64,000 nt of DNA from JAKVBH01 sp049800955. Lineage in GTDB: Bacteria > Pseudomonadota > Alphaproteobacteria > Rhodobacterales > Rhodobacteraceae. The stretch spans positions 868,001-932,000 of the forward strand of contig NZ_JBNAGA010000002.1 of NCBI RefSeq assembly GCF_049800955.1, in the 5' to 3' direction. Both the position numbers and the translations under genes were made by a program. The notes beneath the pieces are model-generated. The model did no database searches. It saw only the letters and a list, made by a program, of their open reading frames with translations, and had not been told where the DNA came from. Shown here piece by piece: positions 51,250-59,681 of the stretch; the first letter of the stretch is position 1, and each line of letters begins with the position of its first letter.

Positions 51250-51447
51250 TAACTTCAATCCGCTTGCTCGTGTGCGTCAAAATACAGTAATCGTAAAGCT
51301 ACGGGTTTTTTAAAAATCTGGGCGTGCCGTGCACCTTTCGATTCGGTAGGCCTCCGACAGTTCTTTTCTGAGTGGCCCTGCGGGGCGTGTAAATGTTTTT
51401 CTTTTGAGGTGCTTGAGCACGTAATCCATTTTGACTGGTTAAACCAT

Positions 51448-52872
51448 ATGCGCGATATCAACCGGAAGTTCATTTCGTTTCTTCTCTTCCAGCTTTGGGA
51501 AATCGGGGTTTTCTGTCTGGCTGTTACGGTCGGCATGATCGCGCTTGAAAATGCGGGCTTCGGTCCGGCGGCAGCCTACGCAGATGCAGCGGGGCTGTCG
51601 ATCTTGGCAGTTTTGGCGCTTCTGTGGAACCGGCTGCTGAATGCCTTTGATCTTTATCTGTCCCGTCGGCTGGTCGCACGCAGCAACGAATATTTCAGTC
51701 TTGTCTTTGCGGTCGTCATTGCCGCGGGCTTTCTGGCTTTGCTGGGCGCGCTGCTCAATCAACCGCTGAACCAATTGCCGTTTCTGGCGTGGTTCATGGT
51801 GACAGCGGTTACATTTCTGCTGCCCGGACGGCTCGTCTCGCGGCTGTTTCTGCGCGCGGCCCGCGCTTATGGCAGGAACGTGCGCTTCGTGGCGATTGTG
51901 GGGACAGGGCGTGAAGGGCAATCCTTGGCGCGCCACATCCTGAAAACACCCCAAAACGGATACAGAATTCTGGGGATGTTTGATGTTGCGGCGCCCATTG
52001 CGCCCTTGCAGGAGCCGTTTCGCTATGAGGGTGACCTGAACGCGCTGACGCAGCGGCTCATGCGCGAACCCGTTGATGAAGTGCTCATCGCCCTGCCGCT
52101 GGAACATAACTACCCCGATGTCATGCGCGTGCTGGAAATCTGCGCGCGCACAGGTGTGTCCGCGCGGGTGACCGGTGATCTCTTGAAGCCCGCCGGCTTT
52201 GCCGCGCCCGATATCGAACAGCTCGGCGCACGGGCTTTTCTGCATTACAATGCGCGCCCGGACTGGGGGTGGCAGGGATATGCCAAACGTGGATTTGATA
52301 TCCTCGGCGCTGGGCTCGGGCTGGTGGCGCTTCTTCCAATCCTCCTGATGGTCATTGTCGCGATTAAACTGGACAGCCGGGGGCCTGCGTTTTTTGTCCA
52401 GAACCGGGTGGGACGCGACCGGAAGACGTTCAAGTTTCTCAAGTTCCGCACAATGGTTCAAAACGCCGAAGCGCTGCAGAAAGATCTCGAGAGCCAAAAC
52501 GAGGCTGGCGGTCCTGTCTTCAAGATCAAGAAGGATCCCCGGATCACGCGCCTTGGCGCGTTCTTGCGGAAATATTCAATTGATGAGTTGCCCCAACTGA
52601 TCAATGTGCTGAAGGGCGACATGAGCCTTGTGGGGCCGCGCCCCTTGCCGCTGCGAGATGTGGAGCGGTTCGAACATGACTGGCACGCGCGGCGCTTTTC
52701 CGTGCGCCCAGGTCTGACCTGTGCCTGGGTTCTCAAGGGCCGCAGTCAGCTGGCGTTTGATGATTGGGTGCAAACGGATCTGGAATATATCGACAATTGG
52801 TCCTTGATGCAGGACGTCAATATTTGTCTGCGCACCATTCCGGCGGTCTTTCGTGGCTCGGGCGCTTATTGA
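51448..52872 (+). CDS. Undecaprenyl-phosphate sugar-phosphate transferase (WbaP-like initiating enzyme)
   Basis: About 474-residue membrane enzyme that starts a repeat unit by moving sugar-1-P to undecaprenyl phosphate. Four N-terminal helices are followed by a Rossmann CoA-binding-type region VAIVGTGREGQSLARHIL (about 148-165). A fifth helix precedes the catalytic PHPT domain with KRGFDILGAGLGL, FKFLKFRTM, YSIDELPQLINVLKGDMSLV and GPRPLPLRDV. The ATG at 51448 is used; a GTG at 51409 is possible. It heads the GT4-AKR-GMC group 27 bases downstream. The first sugar is probably Glc or Gal, as in other WbaP proteins. Confidence 0.9.
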   Translation: MRDINRKFISFLLFQLWEIGVFCLAVTVGMIALENAGFGPAAAYADAAGLSILAVLALLWNRLLNAFDLYLSRRLVARSNEYFSLVFAVVIAAGFLALLGALLNQPLNQLPFLAWFMVTAVTFLLPGRLVSRLFLRAARAYGRNVRFVAIVGTGREGQSLARHILKTPQNGYRILGMFDVAAPIAPLQEPFRYEGDLNALTQRLMREPVDEVLIALPLEHNYPDVMRVLEICARTGVSARVTGDLLKPAGFAAPDIEQLGARAFLHYNARPDWGWQGYAKRGFDILGAGLGLVALLPILLMVIVAIKLDSRGPAFFVQNRVGRDRKTFKFLKFRTMVQNAEALQKDLESQNEAGGPVFKIKKDPRITRLGAFLRKYSIDELPQLINVLKGDMSLVGPRPLPLRDVERFEHDWHARRFSVRPGLTCAWVLKGRSQLAFDDWVQTDLEYIDNWSLMQDVNICLRTIPAVFRGSGAY

Positions 52873-52899
52873 CCGGCGTGAGCGAGCAGAAGCAATCCA

Positions 52900-54075
52900 G
52901 TGACGCATGACGAGCCTCAAGAGATCGCCGCGCCTTTCGCGCCGGGTGCTTTGCGTATTTTGATGATTTCGCCCGCAGGCGTCGGGGGGACCACGCAATA
53001 TGCCCACAACCTCTGTAATGCTCTGGCGGGGCTGGGCCACCGTGTGAGCTTGGCCACGGCGCTGGATTGCGAGATGGCGGCCTTCGAGCGGCACTATGAG
53101 CTTTTGGGCGTATTCGATCGTTTCAAGCCGCGGTTCGGGCCGTTGCGCGCGTTTTTCAGACATGTACGAGAGCTTGATCCAGATATCATTCATCTGCAGG
53201 GCGCGCAGCGTCCCGAGTTCTATTGGTTGTTGCTCAAGGTTTTGCGGCGCCTGACCAAGGCGCGCTTCGTCTGGACGCCGCAGGATGTCGTTTCCAATTC
53301 CAAACGCGGGTATCACACCCGATTGCTGCGCGCGACCTATGCGCAGATGAGCCATGTGTTTCTCAACGCCCGCCAGAACGAGACGGCATTGCGGGAGCTC
53401 TACGGCGTTGAGTCCGACAAGATCACCGTGCTGCCCATTCCAGATCTCGTCGCTTTTGCGCGGACCGGTCTTGGCCGTGCGATCCCGCCAGAGATAGCGG
53501 AGCACGATAGCAGCACACCCATGGTGTTGTGTTTTGGCCTGATCGAACCCCGCAAGGGAATTGCCGAGCTGATCGAGGCGTTTCACAAGGTCTCGTCGCG
53601 CACCAATGCCCGCCTCGTGATCATGGGCAAGCCTTTGACGGATCTGGCACCCTTTGAACACGTGCTGCAAGCGCGGCCCGATCTTGTGCAACGTGTGTCC
53701 TTGATACCCCGCTATGCGGATTTTGAGGAGATGAATGCGTTATTTGAGGCCTCTACGCTCGTTGTTCTGCCATATGTAGCGGGGTGGAATTCCGGCGTGT
53801 TGGCATCGGCCTATGGGTTTGGCAAGCCTGTGATTGCGACGCGCGTCGGGGGATTTGATGAAGTTGTTGAAGATGGTGTGACAGGGCTGCTTGTTGAGCC
53901 TGGCGATATTGATGCTCTTGGCGAAGCGATGTTGAGCGCTCTTGAAAATGAGAACCTTCGGGCGCGTTTGGCAGCGGGAGCGAAGGCTGCGGGGCAGGCC
54001 TCGTCCTGGGATAAAGTCGCTCAGCAGACGCAAATTGTTTACAATTTGGAAACAATTAGGGTTAATGGGGAATGA
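52900..54075 (+). CDS. Glycosyltransferase family 4
   Basis: 391-residue GT-B transferase. The N-terminal site is MISPAGVGGTTQYAHNLCNAL. The donor-side domain has FGLIEPRKGIAELIEAF and LPYVAGWNSGVLASAYGFGK, with ATRVGGFDEVVEDGVTGLL as the C-terminal catalytic segment. Translation starts at GTG 52900. It shares ATGA with the aldo/keto reductase, so both are translationally coupled. The sugar is unknown but probably derives from the reductase/oxidoreductase partners encoded after it. Confidence 0.86.
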   Translation: MTHDEPQEIAAPFAPGALRILMISPAGVGGTTQYAHNLCNALAGLGHRVSLATALDCEMAAFERHYELLGVFDRFKPRFGPLRAFFRHVRELDPDIIHLQGAQRPEFYWLLLKVLRRLTKARFVWTPQDVVSNSKRGYHTRLLRATYAQMSHVFLNARQNETALRELYGVESDKITVLPIPDLVAFARTGLGRAIPPEIAEHDSSTPMVLCFGLIEPRKGIAELIEAFHKVSSRTNARLVIMGKPLTDLAPFEHVLQARPDLVQRVSLIPRYADFEEMNALFEASTLVVLPYVAGWNSGVLASAYGFGKPVIATRVGGFDEVVEDGVTGLLVEPGDIDALGEAMLSALENENLRARLAAGAKAAGQASSWDKVAQQTQIVYNLETIRVNGE

Positions 54076-54917
54076 TGGTTCAGGACAGGCTGCAATTACG
54101 GCCGCTCGGCAAGACAGGTTTAACGGTTTCTTCTTTGGGGCTGGGGTGCTCGCATATTGCATCGCTATCCACACGCGCCAGCGCTTCCGAAATAGACGAA
54201 TTGCTTGAAACGGCATGGGATAACGGCGTTCGCTTTTTCGATACGGCCGATATCTACGGGCAAGGGGACAGTGAGCGCCGCTTGGCTGGGATCGCCGCGC
54301 GGGATGGCGCCGTGATTTGCACCAAGGCCGGGTTGGCTGTCTCTGTATCGCAAACCCTTGTGCGGATGGCCAAGCCTGTCCTGCGCCCGATGTTGCTGCG
54401 TATGAAGAAGGCGGGATCGGTCGCTGCCTCGGCACGACAAGCCGCAGAAGCCCATGAGTTGCGCCCGCATTTGATTGTCGCGCGTCTCGAGGCCAGCCTG
54501 AAACGACTGAAACGCGAAGCCGTTGATGTCTTCCTGTTGCACTCGCCCCCGCGCGAGCGGATGGAAAATGAGGTTCTGTTTGAGCTTCTTGAAGACATTC
54601 ACGCACATGGGAAGGCGCGCTGCGTTGGTGTGTCCTGCCAGACATTGGCAGATGCCGATTGGGTATTGCGACAAGGACGATGTAATGTCCTGCAAGTCCC
54701 GTTGAGTGCGCGTGAGCTGCCTGAGGTCCGCGGATTTCTCGAGCGCGCCGCTGAAGCGGGTGTTGGTATTATCGCCCGAGAAGTGCTGCGCGGTGCGCCG
54801 GTTGAAAGCGCGTTGCCGCCCCTGTTGCGAGACCCGGGTGTGTCGACCACGCTCATGGGTACGATCAATCCCAAGCACTTGCTGCAAAACATCGAGATCG
54901 CCGGGAGCGTTCAATGA
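54072..54917 (+). CDS. Aldo/keto reductase in EPS operon
   Basis: 281-residue NAD(P)H-linked (beta/alpha)8 oxidoreductase. The catalytic tetrad is visible: the Asp and Tyr in FFDTADIYGQGDSE (near 56), the Lys in VICTKAGL and the His in VFLLHSPP. The C-terminal GTINPKHLLQNI is typical. Its ATG overlaps the stop of the GT4 gene and its stop overlaps the start of the GMC gene. These four-base overlaps tie the three proteins together. The inferred role is reduction of a keto group on a sugar or sugar intermediate. Confidence 0.83.
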   Translation: MMVQDRLQLRPLGKTGLTVSSLGLGCSHIASLSTRASASEIDELLETAWDNGVRFFDTADIYGQGDSERRLAGIAARDGAVICTKAGLAVSVSQTLVRMAKPVLRPMLLRMKKAGSVAASARQAAEAHELRPHLIVARLEASLKRLKREAVDVFLLHSPPRERMENEVLFELLEDIHAHGKARCVGVSCQTLADADWVLRQGRCNVLQVPLSARELPEVRGFLERAAEAGVGIIAREVLRGAPVESALPPLLRDPGVSTTLMGTINPKHLLQNIEIAGSVQ

Positions 54918-56554
54918 TCCAAAAGTCGGCTCGCATTGCGGCTGGCGATGCGATCGAAACGGATATCTGCATAATAGGTGCGGGTCCTGCGGGCGTGACG
55001 CTGGCCCTGGCTTTGCGCGGGTCAGGGAAGCGGATCCTGTTGCTAGAAGCGGGCGGTCTCAAACGCGCGGGCAAAACGGCGCAATCGCTGTACGAGGGCC
55101 AGTCGGAAAACCTCGCTTTTCATCAGCTGCCAGACAGTGACCGCACGCGCGGCCTTGGCGGGACCTCGTCTATGTGGGGTGGGCGCTGCATGCCTTACGA
55201 CGAGATCGATTTCGCGCTGCGACCGCATATGCATGGCAGCGGCTGGCCCATTTCCTTTGAGACGCTCTTGCCGTTTTATGGCCGGGCCCAGAAGGCTGTG
55301 GATTGCGGGGATTGGGCCTACACGGCCCCGCAGGCGCATTTGCCCGGCACCATGATCGAGGGCGCTCAGACAGACGATTTGCGCCTTGATACGCTGGAGA
55401 GATGGTCTCCGCCGACGCATTTCGGCAAATCCAATCGGGCTGCATTGGAGGCCGCGCAAGACATCACGGTGCTCACCGATGTCGTCGTGACGGAACTGGT
55501 CTATGCGGGGGAGCAGATCACACGCGCGGAAGCGGTTGTCTTGCGCGGCGGTGCCGGGTTTTCCGTTCGGGCTGGGCAGTTTGTTCTCGCGGGGGGCGGT
55601 TTGGAAACAGCGCGCCTTTTGATGCATTCCAAGGCCGCCAACGGCCAGAAGTTGGGCGATCATTCCGGTTGGTTGGGGCGCGGCTACATGTGCCATGTGG
55701 GTGGCGTCATTGCGCGCTTGGTGTTGAAGCCCGGGCATGAGGTTATCTTTGGGTATGAACAGGATGGCGACGGGGTCTACGTACGGCGCAGGCTGACTTT
55801 GTCGGCGCAAGCGCAGTGGCGACATGGGTTGCCCAATATGTATGCCCTGCTGGATCGGCCCTTGCTGGATGATGCAAGCCATCAAAGCGCGATCTTGTCG
55901 CTGACCTATCTGGCCAAGCGGGTTCTGCAACGCCAGACGACCGATGCCTCAGCGCGCGATGGCGGTGCCTTCGCGCATTACAAGCGTCACATTCGCAACC
56001 TCGTTTTTGGCGCGCCGGAAGTTCTCACGGTCTTGCCGCGCTTTGGCCGCAACCGTTTTTTACAAGGGCGCCGCATTCCGTCTCTGCTGACCAAGCCTGA
56101 CAGTTCGGATTTCTATCTTTACTTTCATGCTGAGCAATCTGCCGTGAAGGCATCGGCCGTGTATCTTGGCGAAGAACGCGATGCGTTGGGCATGCGAAGA
56201 TTGCACATTGATGCAAAGCTTGACGGTGAAGATGCGGCGGGCATCGTGCGGGCGCATGACGTTATTGGGCAGGAACTTGAAAAAACCGGTGCAGGGCGCC
56301 TTGAGTATTTGGGACAGGACCCCGAAGCACTGGTACGCGCTTGCAAGTGCACGCTGGGCCATCACATTGGAACAACGCGAATGGCGGCGCTGCCGGAGGA
56401 CGGGGTCGTCGATGCAGACGCGCGTGTGTTTCATACACGCAATCTTTTTGTTGCCAGCGCATCAATTCTGCCAACATCCAGCCAAGCCCATCCCACGCTG
56501 ACGGTTCTGGCGCTCGCCCTGCGTCTGGCAGACCACTTAAAAGCCACAGCGTGA
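54914..56554 (+). CDS. GMC-family oxidoreductase in EPS operon
   Basis: 546-residue flavoprotein. The FAD-binding motif is IIGAGPAGVTLALALRG (residues 20-36). GGTSSMWGGRCMPYDEIDF (about 83-101) is the GMC N-terminal signature. The C-terminal domain shows CTLGHHIGTTRMA and LPTSSQAHPTLTVLALAL, with the active-site His in AHPTLT. Members oxidise alcohol groups of sugars or cholesterol-like substrates. The start ATG overlaps the preceding reductase stop (ATGA). No signal peptide is present, so it acts in the cytosol, probably on a lipid-linked or nucleotide sugar. Confidence 0.85.
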   Translation: MIQKSARIAAGDAIETDICIIGAGPAGVTLALALRGSGKRILLLEAGGLKRAGKTAQSLYEGQSENLAFHQLPDSDRTRGLGGTSSMWGGRCMPYDEIDFALRPHMHGSGWPISFETLLPFYGRAQKAVDCGDWAYTAPQAHLPGTMIEGAQTDDLRLDTLERWSPPTHFGKSNRAALEAAQDITVLTDVVVTELVYAGEQITRAEAVVLRGGAGFSVRAGQFVLAGGGLETARLLMHSKAANGQKLGDHSGWLGRGYMCHVGGVIARLVLKPGHEVIFGYEQDGDGVYVRRRLTLSAQAQWRHGLPNMYALLDRPLLDDASHQSAILSLTYLAKRVLQRQTTDASARDGGAFAHYKRHIRNLVFGAPEVLTVLPRFGRNRFLQGRRIPSLLTKPDSSDFYLYFHAEQSAVKASAVYLGEERDALGMRRLHIDAKLDGEDAAGIVRAHDVIGQELEKTGAGRLEYLGQDPEALVRACKCTLGHHIGTTRMAALPEDGVVDADARVFHTRNLFVASASILPTSSQAHPTLTVLALALRLADHLKATA

Positions 56555-56637
56555 CGCAATCGTGAAACTTTCCTTGGATGCGCGAATCGAATTCTGATAT
56601 TTTTGCGGCCAAGCAGGTTAAGTTACTGGATTTCAAA

Positions 56638-57297
56638 ATGAAAATAGCATCGGATAACGATGTGACGGCCTTTGGGCGACGTGTGATGCTCGGCTTGAGC
56701 GTCGTGCTGCTCACTGCATGTCAGCTGGTTGCACCTGAGAAGAGCCAAACGATGGTCTCGGAACAGGGCACGTACAATGCGACCTCGCAGGACAATCGCC
56801 CCGTGCTCCGGCGCGGCGGGACCTACCGCGTGAAGCCTGGTGACACGCTCTTTGTCTACGTGTTTGACAATCCTGACCTCGTGCAAACGGTGATCGTTGG
56901 GCCAGACGGGCGGTTCAATTACCCGCTGGTGGGAACAGTCAAAGCCGAAGGCATGACCCTGAATGCGATCGACTCTGTGCTGACGCGCCGGCTCAGCCAA
57001 AACATCCTCCAGCCGGAGGTGACGGTGACGCTCAATGAGGTGGCGTCCCGTCGGGTCTTTGTGACGGGCGAGGTGATCTCTCCGGGTGTCTTTGATGTAT
57101 CGGAGCCTGTGAGTGTGGTTCAGGCCATTTCCATGGCGGGTGGCTTCACAGCCTTCGCAAACCGCAGTCAGATCATCGTCTATAACCCGTCGCGCGGCGC
57201 CGATAGCCGTCGCAGCTTTGATTATGAGGCGTTCCTGCGCAACCCGTCAGGTCGCGACTTTGCCTTGCGTCCGGGCGATACCGTGATCGTGGAGTAG
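56638..57297 (+). CDS. Short OPX polysaccharide export lipoprotein (Wza-like, no C-terminal OM helix)
   Basis: 219-residue outer-membrane polysaccharide export protein. A lipoprotein signal ends at Cys28 (SVVLLTACQ). The Poly_export domain is about residues 75-150 (VKPGDTLFVYVFDNPDLV), and one SLBB domain follows (about 150-205, RRVFVTGEVISPGVFDV). The sequence ends at DFALRPGDTVIVE, so the C-terminal amphipathic helix with which Wza forms its own outer-membrane pore is missing. The next gene, seven bases downstream, is an outer-membrane beta-barrel. Start ATG 56638 follows CTGGA. Confidence 0.9.
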   Translation: MKIASDNDVTAFGRRVMLGLSVVLLTACQLVAPEKSQTMVSEQGTYNATSQDNRPVLRRGGTYRVKPGDTLFVYVFDNPDLVQTVIVGPDGRFNYPLVGTVKAEGMTLNAIDSVLTRRLSQNILQPEVTVTLNEVASRRVFVTGEVISPGVFDVSEPVSVVQAISMAGGFTAFANRSQIIVYNPSRGADSRRSFDYEAFLRNPSGRDFALRPGDTVIVE

Positions 57298-57304
57298 CGA
57301 TCCA

Positions 57305-58561
57305 GTGCGGTGCAATGGGGCATCTCTTCTGGGCATCTGTGCCTTTGCATTGGCTATGGGCGCGCCTCCGGCGCAGGCGCAAGAAGAGCTGTCAGTACGG
57401 GCACCGCTCGGGCAACGCGGCTTTGCCGATCCTTTGCATTGGCTGAACATGGTGGCCCCGGACCGATTGCCGATCCGCGAGCGTTTGATGGTGCCGCAAG
57501 TGGGCATGACAGCGCTCGCGCCGCCGTTTCCCAAAAGGGCAGGTTGGGCGCCTTGGCTGGGTGCGGGACTTGAGGTGAACAACAGTGGCGGCGGCGGAGA
57601 TCAGGTGCTGACGCTGACGCCGGGCGTGCAATATCGCTATGCGGATCGCCGGTTGCGTCTGGATGCAAGCTATGCGGCTGAGCTCGCGCTGCATCTGGAG
57701 CGCGGTGATCTGGAGGATGGCCTGTCGGCCCATGGGGGCAGCGCCAATCTGAGTTATGCTCTGACCCCTCAGAGCCAGCTGACCCTGCTCAATATCTACT
57801 CCCAAAGCCGCGATACGCGTGGTCAGCGCTTGGTCACGGGGGGCACAGACACAGCAGAACTGCGCAGCAATACATTTGCCCTGGGCTATCGCCATGGGAT
57901 CACCGCCCGCACGCAATATGACGTGACCTTTGGCCATCGATTTGAAGCCTTGGATGATGAAGACCTCCTGCGCACGCAGGAGGCCAGCCTTTCGTTTGGC
58001 TATGGATACGCGCTTTCGGAGATCGCGCGCCTTCGGTTTGAGGGGGAGCTGCGCGAGGCGCATTTCGAGGACGCAGATCGCAAATCCGTCGCCCAATTGG
58101 CCGCCACGCTGCGGCACGATCTTGGACCAAGGTGGGCCACTGAGGCGAGTTTGGGGTTGGTCCAGATTGGCGAAGACGATGGCCAGTTGCTGCCATTCTG
58201 GCGGGCCGCGCTTCGGCACAGCGAGAGGTTCGCGCGATATGATTTTACCGCCGGGCGAGATGTGACAACCGTGCCGGGCCTTCTGGATTACGCTGTCAGC
58301 GATTCTGCAACGGCTCGCGCGCTTTGGCGCGTCGAACGCGGTCTCATGCTGGATGTGAGCCTCGGTTGGCAGGATTTGCAGGTGTTTGATGCAATCGACA
58401 CGCGGGTGCGCTCGGTCACTGTCTCAGGCCAGCTGTCGTATGCGTTGGATGATCGGTATTGGCTGTGGGGCCGTGTTGATCTGGCGCGGGAAGAAAGCGG
58501 CGGCACGGCAGAGACCGACAATCGGCTTGTCATCGGTCTCTCTCGCGATCTCGGTCGCTAA
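57305..58561 (+). CDS. Outer-membrane beta-barrel protein of the EPS export unit
   Basis: 418-residue protein with a signal peptide (about 1-26, GICAFALAMGAPPAQA). Many alternating amphipathic strands follow, for example VLTLTPGVQYRYADRRLRLD, LSFGYGYALSEIARLRFEGE and VTVSGQLSYALDDRYWLWGR. Strand pattern and length fit an outer-membrane beta-barrel of the type found in EPS clusters. It starts at GTG 57305, seven bases after the OPX stop, so both proteins are co-expressed. The C-terminal residue is Arg rather than the usual Phe. Inferred role is the outer-membrane channel that the OPX protein lacks. Confidence 0.78.
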   Translation: MRCNGASLLGICAFALAMGAPPAQAQEELSVRAPLGQRGFADPLHWLNMVAPDRLPIRERLMVPQVGMTALAPPFPKRAGWAPWLGAGLEVNNSGGGGDQVLTLTPGVQYRYADRRLRLDASYAAELALHLERGDLEDGLSAHGGSANLSYALTPQSQLTLLNIYSQSRDTRGQRLVTGGTDTAELRSNTFALGYRHGITARTQYDVTFGHRFEALDDEDLLRTQEASLSFGYGYALSEIARLRFEGELREAHFEDADRKSVAQLAATLRHDLGPRWATEASLGLVQIGEDDGQLLPFWRAALRHSERFARYDFTAGRDVTTVPGLLDYAVSDSATARALWRVERGLMLDVSLGWQDLQVFDAIDTRVRSVTVSGQLSYALDDRYWLWGRVDLAREESGGTAETDNRLVIGLSRDLGR

Positions 58562-58659
58562 AGCACTCCGACGGAAACCTGAGACAACGCGCATCACGAA
58601 AATCACGAGAAAGCCGTTGCTTGCCAGTGTTTCGTGATCCAGGTTTCTCGCGAAGTGCT
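58562..58659. repeat. 98-base imperfect palindrome between convergent genes
   Basis: AGCACTCCGACGGAAACCTG at 58562-58581 is matched at 58640-58659 by CAGGTTTCTCGCGAAGTGCT, with five mismatches. Inner arms GATCACGAAA-like (58592-58601 / 58630-58639) extend it. It fills the space between the beta-barrel gene and rfbG, so it could be a bidirectional terminator or a REP-like element. Confidence 0.55.
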
Positions 58660-58674
58660 ATAAACGCCGCTTGT

Positions 58675-59676
58675 TCAGCTTTGGCGCGCAGCAATCCGAT
58701 CGAGGAGCTGCGCATACCATGCATAGCTTTCCGTTATGCCGTCCTGCAGCCCGAATTTTGGCTTCCACCCAAGCTCTTTGCGGGCTTTTACAGCCGAAAG
58801 AAACTGCGCGGGGATTTCTCCTTTGGGTGGCCCATCGCCCTGCACATCTGGCTTAAGGTGCCCTTTGCCGAGGGTGCTCAGGATTTCATCCACGATCTCG
58901 AGCACGGTGCGCGGCAATTCATAGCTGAAGTTATAGGCCCGCCCACGTAGCGCTTCGTCGTCCTGGGCTTGCGCCAGGCAGAGATAGGCATCGGCCACGT
59001 CTTTAACATAGAGGTAATCGCGGGTCGGGGAGCCATCGGAACGGATGACCGGCGCGCGGTTTTCGTAGGCGGCCTTGAAGGTCTCGGGGAAGATGCGGTT
59101 CCAGTTCAGATCACCGCCGCCGAAGATATTGCCACACCGCGAGACACCCACGGGCAGCCCGTAGGTATGGTGGTAGGTTTGTGCAATCAGATCGCAGCAG
59201 GACTTCGACGCGTCATAGGGATGCAATCCCATCAGCGGCGCATCCTCGAGATAAGGCAGGACCTCTTGCGCGCCATAGGCTTTGTCGGACGAGGCCACTA
59301 CAACGCGTTTGATCGTAGGGGAGAGGCGCGCGGCTTCCATGAGGTTCCACGTGCCGCGAATATTCGTATCGAAGGTCGAGAGCGGCGCACGGTTGGCAAT
59401 GCCCACAATGGTCTGGGCGGCGAGGTGAAACAGTGTGTCCACTTCGTATTCGTTGATAGCGCGCAGCACGAATTCGTAATCGCAAATGTCGCCGCGCACA
59501 TAATCCATCTGCTCGTGCAAAGAGAGGTCGAACATGTTCGAATGGGCCACATGATCGCGCACGATCCCCACCACGCGCGCGCCTTGCGCGACCAGCTCGG
59601 CGCAAAGCCAGGAGCCGACAAGGCCTGTACATCCTGTGACGAGAACGGATTTGTTGTGCCAATAGCCTGCCGTCAT
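58675..59676 (-). CDS. rfbG: CDP-glucose 4,6-dehydratase family
   Basis: 333-residue extended SDR converting CDP-glucose to CDP-4-keto-6-deoxyglucose. The NAD site is VTGCTGLVGSWLCAEL (about 11-26). The HLAAQTIVGIANRAPLSTF segment, SSDKAYGAQEVLPYLED and PYDASKSCCDLIAQTY are RfbG hallmarks. The start is taken at ATG 59676; a TTG nine bases upstream exists. It follows the SAM methyltransferase by five bases. Its expected partner rfbF lies about 9.7 kb away in the same strand orientation. Confidence 0.88.
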   Translation of the reverse strand: MTAGYWHNKSVLVTGCTGLVGSWLCAELVAQGARVVGIVRDHVAHSNMFDLSLHEQMDYVRGDICDYEFVLRAINEYEVDTLFHLAAQTIVGIANRAPLSTFDTNIRGTWNLMEAARLSPTIKRVVVASSDKAYGAQEVLPYLEDAPLMGLHPYDASKSCCDLIAQTYHHTYGLPVGVSRCGNIFGGGDLNWNRIFPETFKAAYENRAPVIRSDGSPTRDYLYVKDVADAYLCLAQAQDDEALRGRAYNFSYELPRTVLEIVDEILSTLGKGHLKPDVQGDGPPKGEIPAQFLSAVKARKELGWKPKFGLQDGITESYAWYAQLLDRIAARQS

Positions 59677-59681
59677 GGCGC

